From contig NZ_JAAEAA010000002.1 in the NCBI RefSeq assembly GCF_010119545.1, forward strand, positions 186,001 to 250,000: 64,000 nt of DNA, given 5' to 3'. Of this stretch, positions 1 to 7,685 are shown piece by piece. The position numbers and the translations under genes are program-made. This DNA is from Pontibacter fetidus (GTDB lineage: Bacteria; Bacteroidota; Bacteroidia; Cytophagales; Hymenobacteraceae). Under the pieces are notes generated by a model. The model saw nothing but the letters and a program-made list of their open reading frames with translations, was not told where the DNA came from and searched no databases. Numbering within the stretch: position 1 is the stretch's first letter; each line of letters begins with the position of its first letter.

Positions 1-161
1 ATATTTCGCCGCTGGCCCTGCGCGTTACTGAAAACAACGACAACCAAACGTACTTTGATCTGAAACAGGTTCGCAAGCGTAAGGACAAAGAAAAAATAAA
101 AAGCAAGGTTCGCGATTTAGCTACGCAGCATGGCTTTGAAGTAACTGAAGCAAGTAAGTAA
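1..161 (+). CDS. C-terminal end of an unidentified protein (partial, 5' end outside the window)
   Basis: An open frame beginning at base 3 runs to a TAA at 159-161 and gives about 52 residues rich in Lys, Arg, Asp and Gln, ending FEVTEASK. A strong hairpin terminator follows within 20 bases, so this is the genuine 3' end of a gene. The fragment is charged and soluble-looking, with no membrane segment. I do not recognise the family from this tail alone. The direction is opposite to dnaA, and the two genes converge on a 320-base repeat-bearing spacer. Confidence 0.6.
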   Translation, partial: ISPLALRVTENNDNQTYFDLKQVRKRKDKEKIKSKVRDLATQHGFEVTEASK

Positions 162-180
162 CCAATAGGTTAAACTATAA

Positions 181-225
181 AAAGCTCGGGCTATACTTTT
201 ATCAAGTATAGCCCGAGCTTTTTTT
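181..225 (+). terminator. Intrinsic terminator after the first gene
   Basis: A perfect 18-bp stem (181-198 with 204-221) has a 5-base loop and runs straight into a T tract ending at 225. The stem contains the GCTATACTT word that is common across the window. Confidence 0.9.
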
Positions 226-259
226 GTGTATAAGTTGCCCCAATTTTCCTTAACGATTT

Positions 260-364
260 CATCACCCTGCCCCCTTCAAAGGGGGACTTTATCTACTAAC
301 ATAAAACATTTTTTTGAATTAAACATTGCTGATCGTCTCTCTTTGAAGGAGATAGGGGGATGAC
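260..364. repeat. Inverted pair of CCCCCTTCAAAGG-type intergenic repeats
   Basis: Bases 260-288 (CACCCTGCCCCCTTCAAAG followed by GGGG) and 337-364 (CTTTGAAGGAGATAGGGG) are imperfect inverted copies of one another. Relatives of the same C-rich/G-rich element occur at 21131-21172 and throughout 26785-27180. The rest of 226-489 contains no convincing gene. Confidence 0.6.
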
Positions 365-412
365 TTACGGCAACCATGAAAAGTAGTTAGCTGTGAAGAT
401 TCATCATCCATC

Positions 413-458
413 GGCCAGAGGCCAAACTATAGTATTTCACGAGCGAGGACGCTCGCGC
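413..458. repeat. REP-like element, inverted copy of part of 49355-49400
   Basis: The segment starts GGCCAGAGG, carries CTATAG, and ends in a GAGCG-AGGA-CGCTC hairpin at 441-454. Twenty bases at 439-458 match the reverse complement of 49355-49374 exactly, and the GGCCAGAGG and AAACTATAG parts also match there in the same order. It therefore belongs to the dispersed family that brackets the RAYT gene at 11.9-12.5 kb. Confidence 0.65.
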
Positions 459-480
459 TATTGTTTATAGTTCAGAACCC

Positions 481-526
481 TTAAAAACAAACCAGGGCTA
501 TAGTTTTTGCAACTATAGCCCTGGTT
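481..526 (-). terminator. Terminator of dnaA
   Basis: A perfect 16-bp stem (490-505 with 511-526) has a 5-base loop. Read on the minus strand it is followed by TTGTTTTTAA (490-481). It lies 21 bases beyond the dnaA stop codon. Both arms carry the CTATAG core. Confidence 0.85.
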
Positions 527-546
527 ATTTATAAAGTAGAGTTTTT

Positions 547-1971
547 CTATCCGGCTTTCGACTTAAATTTTTTCTGTAATTCCTGTATGCTCGCTTTAAA
601 TTTCTTGTCCGTATCGATCAGGTCGGAAACGGTTTGGACGGAGTGAATAACGGTACTGTGGTCGCGGCCACCGAAATGGTAACCGATAGACTTAAGCGAG
701 TGGCTCGTAAACTCTTTGGCAAAGTACATGGCCACCTGGCGCGCTGTTACAATCTCTTTTTTACGCGTTTTGGCTTTCAGCGAGTCCAGGCTTACCTGGA
801 AATATTCGGCTACGGTTTTCTGGATGAAGTCAAGGTTTACTTCTGTCTCAACATCCTCGATAATATGTTTCAGGGCCTGCTTGGCAAGCTCCAGATCAAT
901 CTCTTTACGGTTCAGGGATGACTGCGCGATCAGAGAGATCAAAACACCTTCCAGCTCACGCACGTTAGTATCCACGCTATAGGCCAGGTACTCTATCACG
1001 TTATCCGGAATATCAATGCCGTCGCCCTGCATCTTTTTCTGGATGATGGCCATACGCGTTTCAAAATCCGGGCTTTGTAAGTCTGCTGTTAAACCCCACT
1101 TAAAGCGCGACAACAGTCGCTCTTCCAGGCCTTTCAGGTCGCGTGGCGGACAGTCAGAGGTCATCACGATCTGTTTGCCGGACTGGTGCAGGTGGTTAAA
1201 GATGTGGAAGAACATTTCCTGCGTCTTCTCTTTGCCGCTCAAAAACTGCACGTCGTCAATGATCAGGATATCTACCAACAGATAGAAGTTAGCGAAATCC
1301 TGCACGTTGTTCGTTTTCAAAGATTCGATGAACTGGTTCACGAACTTTTCTGACGACACATATAATACAAACTTTTCGGGATTACTGTTTTTGATGTGGT
1401 TACCAATGGCCTGCACTAGGTGCGTTTTACCAAGACCTACCCCACCATACACCATCAGCGGGTTAAAAGAGGTGGTACCTGGTTTGTTAGCCACCGCATA
1501 CCCAGCAGAGCGTGCCAATCGGTTACAGTCTCCCTCAATATAATTCTCGAACGTATAGGTTGGGTTAAGCTGTGAGTTCAGGAAGTTGCGGTCAATCGTC
1601 TTCGACTCGAACGGGCTCTTGATAAAGTTCTGCTCCGGGCGGTAAGAATTAACGACTGCTGCCGGTATTTTTTTAGTCGGGATGTTAACCGTTTGTGGCT
1701 TGTTAGACTCGTTGCCGCGGTCAACTATAATCGAGTATTCCAGGCGGCCTTCGGCGCCCAGTTCCTGGTAGATAACTTTCTTTAAAAGCTGTACATAATG
1801 CTCCTCCAGCCACTCGTAAAAGAACTGGCTCGGCACTTGTATAGTTAGCACGCCATCGCGCAGCGATATCGGTTTAATCGGCTCAAACCAGGTTTTAAAG
1901 CTCTGTTCGCCAATATTTTCCTTAATCACCTGCAGGCAATTACTCCATACAGTTGTACAATCTTTAATCAT
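547..1971 (-). CDS. dnaA: Chromosomal replication initiator protein DnaA
   Basis: DnaA is the AAA+ initiator that binds DnaA boxes at oriC and opens the duplex. The N-terminal domain (about residues 1-85) carries the family pattern EQSFKTWFEPI. The AAA+ domain has Walker A GGVGLGKTH near residues 176-184 and Walker B ILIIDDVQF near 235-243. The C-terminal helix-turn-helix carries the DnaA signature GGRDHSTVIH near 434-443. The ATG at 1971 gives MIKDCTTVW, a typical start for Bacteroidota DnaA; an in-frame GTG at 1983 would add four residues. The length (474 aa) is normal. No cluster of DnaA boxes flanks the gene, so oriC is not evident here. A terminator at 481-526 ends the transcript. Confidence 0.97.
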   Translation of the reverse strand: MIKDCTTVWSNCLQVIKENIGEQSFKTWFEPIKPISLRDGVLTIQVPSQFFYEWLEEHYVQLLKKVIYQELGAEGRLEYSIIVDRGNESNKPQTVNIPTKKIPAAVVNSYRPEQNFIKSPFESKTIDRNFLNSQLNPTYTFENYIEGDCNRLARSAGYAVANKPGTTSFNPLMVYGGVGLGKTHLVQAIGNHIKNSNPEKFVLYVSSEKFVNQFIESLKTNNVQDFANFYLLVDILIIDDVQFLSGKEKTQEMFFHIFNHLHQSGKQIVMTSDCPPRDLKGLEERLLSRFKWGLTADLQSPDFETRMAIIQKKMQGDGIDIPDNVIEYLAYSVDTNVRELEGVLISLIAQSSLNRKEIDLELAKQALKHIIEDVETEVNLDFIQKTVAEYFQVSLDSLKAKTRKKEIVTARQVAMYFAKEFTSHSLKSIGYHFGGRDHSTVIHSVQTVSDLIDTDKKFKASIQELQKKFKSKAG

Positions 1972-2076
1972 CCAGTTTTCCACAGCTCACAAGACTATTT
2001 TGGTGAAGCAAATCTCTCCTTAACCGACAGGGGGCTACAAATTTGCTTAAATATAAGTAAACAAAAAATTATTTTT

Positions 2077-3012
2077 TCACGAAGTTAATACAGGGTTATC
2101 TACAGGCAGCGCAGCCGTTTTTATACTTGTCTTTTGCTTCGTTTTTTTATTGAATTCAAAGTCGATACGTCCTAAATAGATACCACTCCAGCCTACCTGG
2201 TTTATCAGCGTTTCGTGGCCCGACTCATGGCGCAATACCTCTGGCTGCTCCATAAAAGTATGCGTGTGGCCACCTAATATCAGGTCGATGCCAGGTACTT
2301 TTGCAGCCAGTTTGCGGTCGTCTATTTTATCGGTTTCGTAACTATAGCCCAAATGCGACAGGCAGACTACCATGTGACATTTCTGGTTTTCGCGGAGCTC
2401 GGTTACCATTTCCTGCGCTTTGGCTACGGGGTCTATGTATAGGGTTTCGCCAAACTGCTTTTTACCAACCAAACCTTCCAGTTCTATACCTAAGCCAAAC
2501 ACGCCAATTTTCAGCCCGTCTTTTTCAAAAACCTTATATGGCTTAAACTTACCTGCCAGTATGGTTTTAGAAAAGTCGTAGTTGGCATTCAGAAACTCGA
2601 AACTAGCCAGCGGTAATTGTTTTGCCAGCCCTTCCAGCCCGAGGTCGAAGTCGTGGTTGCCCAAGGTAGCGGCATCGTATTTCATGTCGCTCATCAATTT
2701 ATACTCCAGCTCGCCGTTAAAAAAGTTGAAGTAGGGCGTACCCTGCCAGATATCACCGGAGTCGAGCAACAGTACGTTTGGCTCCTGTTTGCGTATCTTT
2801 TCTACCAGGCTGGCACGGCGGGCCATACCGCCCATGCCGCCATACTTGCGCCCGTCGTTCGGAAACGGATCGATGCGCGAGTGCTGATCGTTGGTGTGCA
2901 GTATGGTAAGTCTTATAGTTTTGCTGGCAGCTTCGGAGGTAAACGGTAAGCCAACTATAGTTAAGCCGGCGGCGCCCACAGCGCTATACTTTAAAAAATC
3001 TCTTCTCTTCAT
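2077..3012 (-). CDS. Metallophosphoesterase, N-terminal half of a split 5'-nucleotidase (UshA-like), Tat-exported
   Basis: This is the calcineurin-like catalytic domain of the UshA/CpdB 5'-nucleotidase family, expected to dephosphorylate nucleotides in the periplasm. The start KRRDFLKY followed by a hydrophobic stretch is a Tat-type signal. Metal-ligand motifs appear in order: LHTNDQH, LLDSGD, TLGNHDFD, CLSHLGY and GGHTHT. The usual C-terminal nucleotide-binding domain is missing; it is encoded by the neighbouring upstream gene at 3019-3786, six bases away on the same strand. The two therefore look like one enzyme encoded as two exported polypeptides in an operon with inverted domain order. 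Split pairs of this kind are found in Bacteroidota. Confidence 0.9.
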   Translation of the reverse strand: MKRRDFLKYSAVGAAGLTIVGLPFTSEAASKTIRLTILHTNDQHSRIDPFPNDGRKYGGMGGMARRASLVEKIRKQEPNVLLLDSGDIWQGTPYFNFFNGELEYKLMSDMKYDAATLGNHDFDLGLEGLAKQLPLASFEFLNANYDFSKTILAGKFKPYKVFEKDGLKIGVFGLGIELEGLVGKKQFGETLYIDPVAKAQEMVTELRENQKCHMVVCLSHLGYSYETDKIDDRKLAAKVPGIDLILGGHTHTFMEQPEVLRHESGHETLINQVGWSGIYLGRIDFEFNKKTKQKTSIKTAALPVDNPVLTS

Positions 3013-3018
3013 GGCTTT

Positions 3019-3786
3019 CTATTTTTGCGTTACACCGGCTACTCGCTTTTTGGTATCAGCAGTAAGTTGTTTACCGTTAGCTGTCAGTTCTTTTATATGC
3101 TTGAGTATCATGTCGCGCATCATAATACCTACTTTTTCGGTCTTCAGATTTTTCTTGAACATCGTCATGTTATCGCCGCCACCAGCAATGTAATCTGATG
3201 TTACGACGGTATAGGTACGGGTAAGGTCCAGTGGTTTGCCTCCTATTTTAATATCGGTAGCCGCGCCATCTTTCACCGTATAAGTAGCATTAGCAATGGG
3301 TGAGATGCCGGTCTTGGCTGCAAAATCAAACATTTCTTTAGTAGTAGAGCCATCCAAGGTAAGTATAACCACCTCGTTCTCGAAAGGCATCAGTTCAAAA
3401 ACATTGCCCACATTTACAGGCCCTGCCGGAAGCGGCACCCGCAGACCGCCGTTGGTTGTCTGGGCCATATCTGCCGGGGTAGCTACCAGTTTATTCGTTT
3501 GCGCCAGCATGAGGTCTACAACAAAGTTACCCAGCGGCGATTCGTAGTCACCTTTTCGTAACTCGGTGGCCGCTGTGCCAATTACCTCATTCATTTTGGC
3601 GCTTACCTGCGTGCGGTAAGGCGCTATCATGGCCTCGGCTTCCGGGTCGGCGGTTAGAGTGCTGTCTATGGCTACGTCGGTTTGCTCGAGGTTTGGCGTT
3701 TGGGCCTGCCATACTTTTGGCTGGCAACCCACTACGGAGCCCGCCAGCAACAGGGCGGTTATATAACTATAAATGGGGTGTTTCAT
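3019..3786 (-). CDS. 5'-nucleotidase C-terminal domain lipoprotein (partner of the gene at 2077-3012)
   Basis: A signal peptide ends in a lipobox, AGSVVGC, with the lipidated Cys near residue 21. The rest matches the substrate-binding C-terminal domain of 5'-nucleotidases: ESPLGNFVVDLM, TTNGGLRVPLPAG, VFELMPFENEVVILTLDG, and TVVTSDYIAGGGDNM, which in this family holds the nucleotide base. No metallophosphatase motifs are present, so it should need the product of the gene six bases downstream for catalysis. It is the first gene of the pair and its promoter should lie in 3787-3948, the spacer shared with the divergent T9SS cargo gene. That spacer contains one perfect DnaA-box sequence (3802-3810). 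Confidence 0.88.
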   Translation of the reverse strand: MKHPIYSYITALLLAGSVVGCQPKVWQAQTPNLEQTDVAIDSTLTADPEAEAMIAPYRTQVSAKMNEVIGTAATELRKGDYESPLGNFVVDLMLAQTNKLVATPADMAQTTNGGLRVPLPAGPVNVGNVFELMPFENEVVILTLDGSTTKEMFDFAAKTGISPIANATYTVKDGAATDIKIGGKPLDLTRTYTVVTSDYIAGGGDNMTMFKKNLKTEKVGIMMRDMILKHIKELTANGKQLTADTKKRVAGVTQK

Positions 3787-3948
3787 ACATTCAGGTGCGA
3801 GTTATCCACAAAAGTACGGATATAGCGCTTGTGGCACAACAACAATTCGCCTGCCAGTGGTTTCATAGCTTAAGGTAAGGTTTATATTATTAAATTGCTA
3901 TACTTTAAAAAAGATCCTGTTATCTTTCTTATAGTTTAACCTTACCCT

Positions 3949-5742
3949 ATGAAACAACTTATACTTATCGTTTGCCTGTTGCTGTGTTTTGTAAGCGCTT
4001 CGGCTACACATTTGCGGGGCGGTTTTATCACTTATAAAAAAGACACAACCCAACACCCAAACCCCAGAAAGTTCTTTTTCAAAGCTGTTCTTATTACCGA
4101 CAAGGCTTCTCAGGCTGATGATCCAACTATAGAAGTGCGGATGGGCGATGGCGTTCATAAAGTGGTGCCCCGGCTATCGGTTACCAGCATTAACAGCGCC
4201 TATGACCGTGAAACCTTTTTATGGGAATATACTTTTGCAGCCGACGGCACTTACACCGTTAGCTGGAATGGCATAAACCGCAATCCGAATATCTTAAATG
4301 TAACCCCACCCAGCGACCAGCTTACACTTTATTTAGCAACTACTATAAATGTTAATACTTTAAGAGGCTTTAACAGCAGCCTGCAGTTTCTGGGCCCTGA
4401 TGCCATCATTGCGCAATTCGGGCAGCCCCTTAACTATAACCTACTGGCCTACGATCCTGACGGCGACAGCCTCTCTTATAAATTAAGAGCACCTTTACGC
4501 ATGGAGGCTAGTGGCCAGGTTGCTTCTGTGCCTGGCTATAGTTTTCCAAAACAGCTTTTTAATTGCCGTACAGCTGATTTCTCTGCAAACAGCAGGTTTG
4601 AGATAGCAGCAAGAGACGGGCAACTGGCCTGGGATTCGCCATGCCGGCAGGGAGACTATATTTTTGCAGTAGCGGTTGAGGAATGGCGTAATGGTGTAAG
4701 AATCGGGGAAGTAATTTACGACATGCAAATCTCGGTGTATGACAGACCTGAAAGAAACCTACACCTAAGCAAACAGCAAAACCAAACGTACAGCCCCGAA
4801 GGCTATGTTGTAGCCAAAATAAATAAGGAGCTTGAGATACAACTGAACTATGGAGATCTGAATCCGGCGCTTGCTCCGGGCTCGCAGGTAAATCATTTTA
4901 TAAGCGAACTGACACAGGTTTTAAAAGTGCCTGTTAGCTATACTACAGAAAAATCAGCCAGCGGAACTATAGGCAAATTCAGGTTTACTCCAACAGAAAA
5001 CCTGATCAGAAGCCGGCCTTACTTTATCAGCTTTTATGGCAGTAGTAACACCGGCATGGGTTACAACAATTTAGCAACTACTTCTATTGGCTTAATCATA
5101 CGCTCAGACCAACCTATTATTAGTTTAGCTGGCTTAGGTAACGTGCAAAAATCTGACAATGGTTTTTTTGTAGTGTCGGTAAACAAGGCTGCAAAATTCA
5201 GCATATTCGCAGAGAAGGTAGACGGCTATGCACTCTCGTTAACTGTTGAAAGCCCTTTAGCAGCCAATGCCAAACAATTTGATTTTACTGTTCGTGATAC
5301 GACCGAAGGCAAAGTTGGAGAATTGCTTTTTCAGCCAAGCGAAGCGCAATTAACCCAGGATCCGCAGCCTATTATCTTTAAAGCCACTTACAATCCTGCC
5401 CGCATGGCAGGCGAAAGAGCTTCTTTTGCAGGAAATCCGATCGTAAAAGAAATGCAGCTACAGGTTATAGTTACCAACCAACTACCAACCGCCACCCCTG
5501 AAGAACTAGCCAACGCAACATACCTCATTTACCCGAACCAGGTACAAAACAAATTTACCGTTCAGGCTGAAAAGCCGGCTATACTTAGCATTTATAGTTT
5601 ACAGGGCAAGCTTATACTTCAGCGGCAATTACAACCTGGAACAACTGACGTTAACAGACCTACTGCCACATCGGGTTTATACTTTTATACTTTAACTACC
5701 CAGGATAGGCAAAAAACAACCGGCAAGCTTGTGTTGCAATAA
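3949..5742 (+). CDS. Secreted T9SS cargo protein with C-terminal type A sorting domain
   Basis: The protein has 597 residues. A signal peptide (MKQLILIVCLLLCFVSA) precedes ATHLRGGFITY, a start often seen in large Bacteroidota surface proteins. The middle is beta-rich with no recognisable catalytic motif. The last roughly 70 residues (LIYPNQVQNKFTVQAE, then SIYSLQGKLIL, SGLYFYTLTT and KLVLQ at the very end) form a typical type A T9SS sorting domain, which is cleaved during export through the outer membrane. The stop codon sits inside the hairpin at 5718-5758. Function beyond secretion is unknown; an adhesin-like role is a guess. Confidence 0.85.
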   Translation: MKQLILIVCLLLCFVSASATHLRGGFITYKKDTTQHPNPRKFFFKAVLITDKASQADDPTIEVRMGDGVHKVVPRLSVTSINSAYDRETFLWEYTFAADGTYTVSWNGINRNPNILNVTPPSDQLTLYLATTINVNTLRGFNSSLQFLGPDAIIAQFGQPLNYNLLAYDPDGDSLSYKLRAPLRMEASGQVASVPGYSFPKQLFNCRTADFSANSRFEIAARDGQLAWDSPCRQGDYIFAVAVEEWRNGVRIGEVIYDMQISVYDRPERNLHLSKQQNQTYSPEGYVVAKINKELEIQLNYGDLNPALAPGSQVNHFISELTQVLKVPVSYTTEKSASGTIGKFRFTPTENLIRSRPYFISFYGSSNTGMGYNNLATTSIGLIIRSDQPIISLAGLGNVQKSDNGFFVVSVNKAAKFSIFAEKVDGYALSLTVESPLAANAKQFDFTVRDTTEGKVGELLFQPSEAQLTQDPQPIIFKATYNPARMAGERASFAGNPIVKEMQLQVIVTNQLPTATPEELANATYLIYPNQVQNKFTVQAEKPAILSIYSLQGKLILQRQLQPGTTDVNRPTATSGLYFYTLTTQDRQKTTGKLVLQ

Positions 5743-5758
5743 CACAAGCTTGCCGGTT
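5711..5758. terminator. Hairpin between convergent genes, terminator of the M20 gene
   Basis: A perfect 18-bp stem (5718-5735 with 5741-5758) overlaps the stop codon of the T9SS cargo gene. On the minus strand it is followed by a GTTTTTTG tract (5717-5711), so it best serves the gene at 5780-7093. On the plus strand no T tract follows. Confidence 0.75.
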
Positions 5759-5779
5759 CGGGCAATATATAAACTATAG

Positions 5780-7093
5780 TTATTTCTTCCCCTTCCCCTC
5801 CATATAGTTCAGCGTTAAATGCGTAAGCGTTTTTACGCCCAGTTTCATACCTGCCTCATCAATATAGAAATCAGGAGTGTGGTGCGCGGGTGCTTTTTCA
5901 GGATTAGTGCCCTTTTTCATGCCGCCTACAAATAGGTATAAACCCGGAATTTTCTCCTGGAAAAAAGCAAAATCTTCGGCACCCGTTACTGCTTTGGTCA
6001 GGATCACGTTCTCGCGACCAGCTACGGCTTGCAGGGTTGGCAGCATCTTTTCAGTTAAGGCAGGGTCGTTGTAGGTCACCGGCGTTTGCGGATGGAAAGA
6101 TACTTCGGCAATTGCACCGGCACTTTCGGCAATTTTAGTGGCAGTGAGCTTTACCTTTTCATGTATCTTTTTCTGCATGTCGGTGTTCAGAGCGCGTATA
6201 GTTCCTTCCATCTTCACCTCTTCGGGTATAATGTTATTCCGCACACCTCCATGTATACTTCCTACAGTAACTACAGCCGCATCTTCAGCCAGTTCGGTTT
6301 GGCGGCTAATTATAGTTTGCAGGCCGTTAATGATCTGTGCCGAAACCACGATCGGGTCTACGCCGGCCCACGGGTAAGCGCCATGCACCTGTTTGCCCTT
6401 TACATTTATCCTGAAAATATCGGCGCTGGCCATAGTTCCGCCCGGCCTGTACTTTAGCTGCCCAACTTCGGTCTGGGAATTTATGTGAAGTCCGAAAATA
6501 ACTTCCGGTTTAGGGCCTTTGGTCAGCACACCTTCTTTTACCATCAGATAAGCACCGCCTTCTTCTCCAACCGGGGAGCCTTCTTCGGCAGGCTGAAAAA
6601 TAAACTTTACCGTACCTTTCAGGTCTTTTTTCATGCTTGCCAGAATCTCGGCAGCGCCAAGTAGCATGGCAATATGGGTATCGTGTCCGCAGGCGTGCAT
6701 TACGCCTACCTCCTGGCCGTTGTAGGTACTCTTTTCTTTAGATGCAAAAGCCAGGTCGGCGCGTTCGGTTACAGGCAATCCGTCTATATCGGCACGAAGG
6801 GCCACTACAGGTCCGGGCTTGCCGCCTTTTAGTATACCAACCACGCCGGTTTTAGCCACGCCGGTTTCTACTTCAATGCCCAGGCGTTTTAACTCAGCAG
6901 CAATTTTGGCGGCCGTTTTGGTTTCGCGGTTACCCAGCTCGGGGTACTGATGGAAGTCGCGGCGCCATTCTATTACTTTCGGCTCCAGTTTATCGGCCAT
7001 GGTGTTGGCCCGGGCAAGTAGTTTGGTATCCTGGGCAGTGGCAGGCAAGACAAGCAGTCCGGCACCAAGTATAGTCAGTAACGTTTTATGCAT
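5780..7093 (-). CDS. Exported M20-family amidohydrolase (hippurate / IAA-amino-acid hydrolase type)
   Basis: This is a metal-dependent amidase of peptidase family M20D that cleaves N-acyl amino acids or similar amides. A signal peptide (MHKTLLTILGAGLLVLPATAQ) places it in the periplasm. Family motifs are present: WRRDFHQYPELG, ADIDGLPV, the HACGHDTH metal site, FQPAEEG, FGLHIN, and TGAEDFAFF near the C-terminus. The length of 437 aa is usual for exported members. The gene stands alone, with a terminator at 5711-5758 and an upstream spacer shared with the divergent YkvA-like gene. The exact substrate cannot be read from the sequence. Confidence 0.92.
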   Translation of the reverse strand: MHKTLLTILGAGLLVLPATAQDTKLLARANTMADKLEPKVIEWRRDFHQYPELGNRETKTAAKIAAELKRLGIEVETGVAKTGVVGILKGGKPGPVVALRADIDGLPVTERADLAFASKEKSTYNGQEVGVMHACGHDTHIAMLLGAAEILASMKKDLKGTVKFIFQPAEEGSPVGEEGGAYLMVKEGVLTKGPKPEVIFGLHINSQTEVGQLKYRPGGTMASADIFRINVKGKQVHGAYPWAGVDPIVVSAQIINGLQTIISRQTELAEDAAVVTVGSIHGGVRNNIIPEEVKMEGTIRALNTDMQKKIHEKVKLTATKIAESAGAIAEVSFHPQTPVTYNDPALTEKMLPTLQAVAGRENVILTKAVTGAEDFAFFQEKIPGLYLFVGGMKKGTNPEKAPAHHTPDFYIDEAGMKLGVKTLTHLTLNYMEGKGKK

Positions 7094-7223
7094 TTGGGGT
7101 AAGGTTATAGTTAGGGGTGTTTCAAGTAGAAATATAGCGATTTATACGTCAAATACACAGGCTCTTTTTAACACATAACTATAAAACCCAACTCCTGCCC
7201 TGCTGCTTCCCGTAGTATAAACT

Positions 7224-7607
7224 ATGCTCCGCAAATGGAAAGAGATTGTTCGCAAACTGAAAGAAGACATTTATACCCTGTACCTGGCCTCGCGGGACCC
7301 ACGCATTCCGTTTCTGGCCAAAGTAGTGCTGGTTATAACAGTAGCCTACGCTTTCAGCCCCATCGACCTGGTACCAGACTTTATACCTGTGCTGGGCTAC
7401 CTGGATGACCTGCTATTGTTGCCGCTGGGCATTTGGCTAACTATAAAACTGATGCCCGCAGAGGTACTGGATGAGTACCGCCACAAGGCCAGAGAACAAC
7501 TGCAACGCCCCCGCAAAGTAAACTATACTATGGCTGCCATAATTGTGATTATCTGGTTGTTTATTGGGTACTGGGCATACCAGGCCTTTGTTTCGCGTAT
7601 TAAATAA
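7224..7607 (+). CDS. YkvA-like DUF1232 membrane protein
   Basis: A 127-residue protein with the DUF1232 core: SRDPRIPFLAKVVL, then AYAFSPIDLVPDFIPVLGYL and DDLLLLPLGIWL at about residues 25-75. A second hydrophobic segment (AAIIVIIWLFIGYWAY) lies near the C-terminus, so two to three membrane segments are likely. The family is widespread and its function is not established. The gene is 78 bases upstream of the mutase operon on the same strand, but the gap contains what could be a separate promoter, so co-transcription is uncertain. Confidence 0.85.
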   Translation: MLRKWKEIVRKLKEDIYTLYLASRDPRIPFLAKVVLVITVAYAFSPIDLVPDFIPVLGYLDDLLLLPLGIWLTIKLMPAEVLDEYRHKAREQLQRPRKVNYTMAAIIVIIWLFIGYWAYQAFVSRIK

Positions 7608-7685
7608 AGCAGCTCTGGCTAACACAAGCTATTAAAAACGTAAAGTAAAAGTATATCTTTACATCAAATTATACCTCTACCTAAG

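Noticed and set aside
3802-3810. Perfect DnaA box TTATCCACA near dnaA (others at 12627-12635 and 28298-28306) as a sign of oriC
   Set aside because: Each is a lone copy with no cluster or adjoining AT-rich unwinding repeats, and the three are far apart. Bacteroidota origins are often not next to dnaA.
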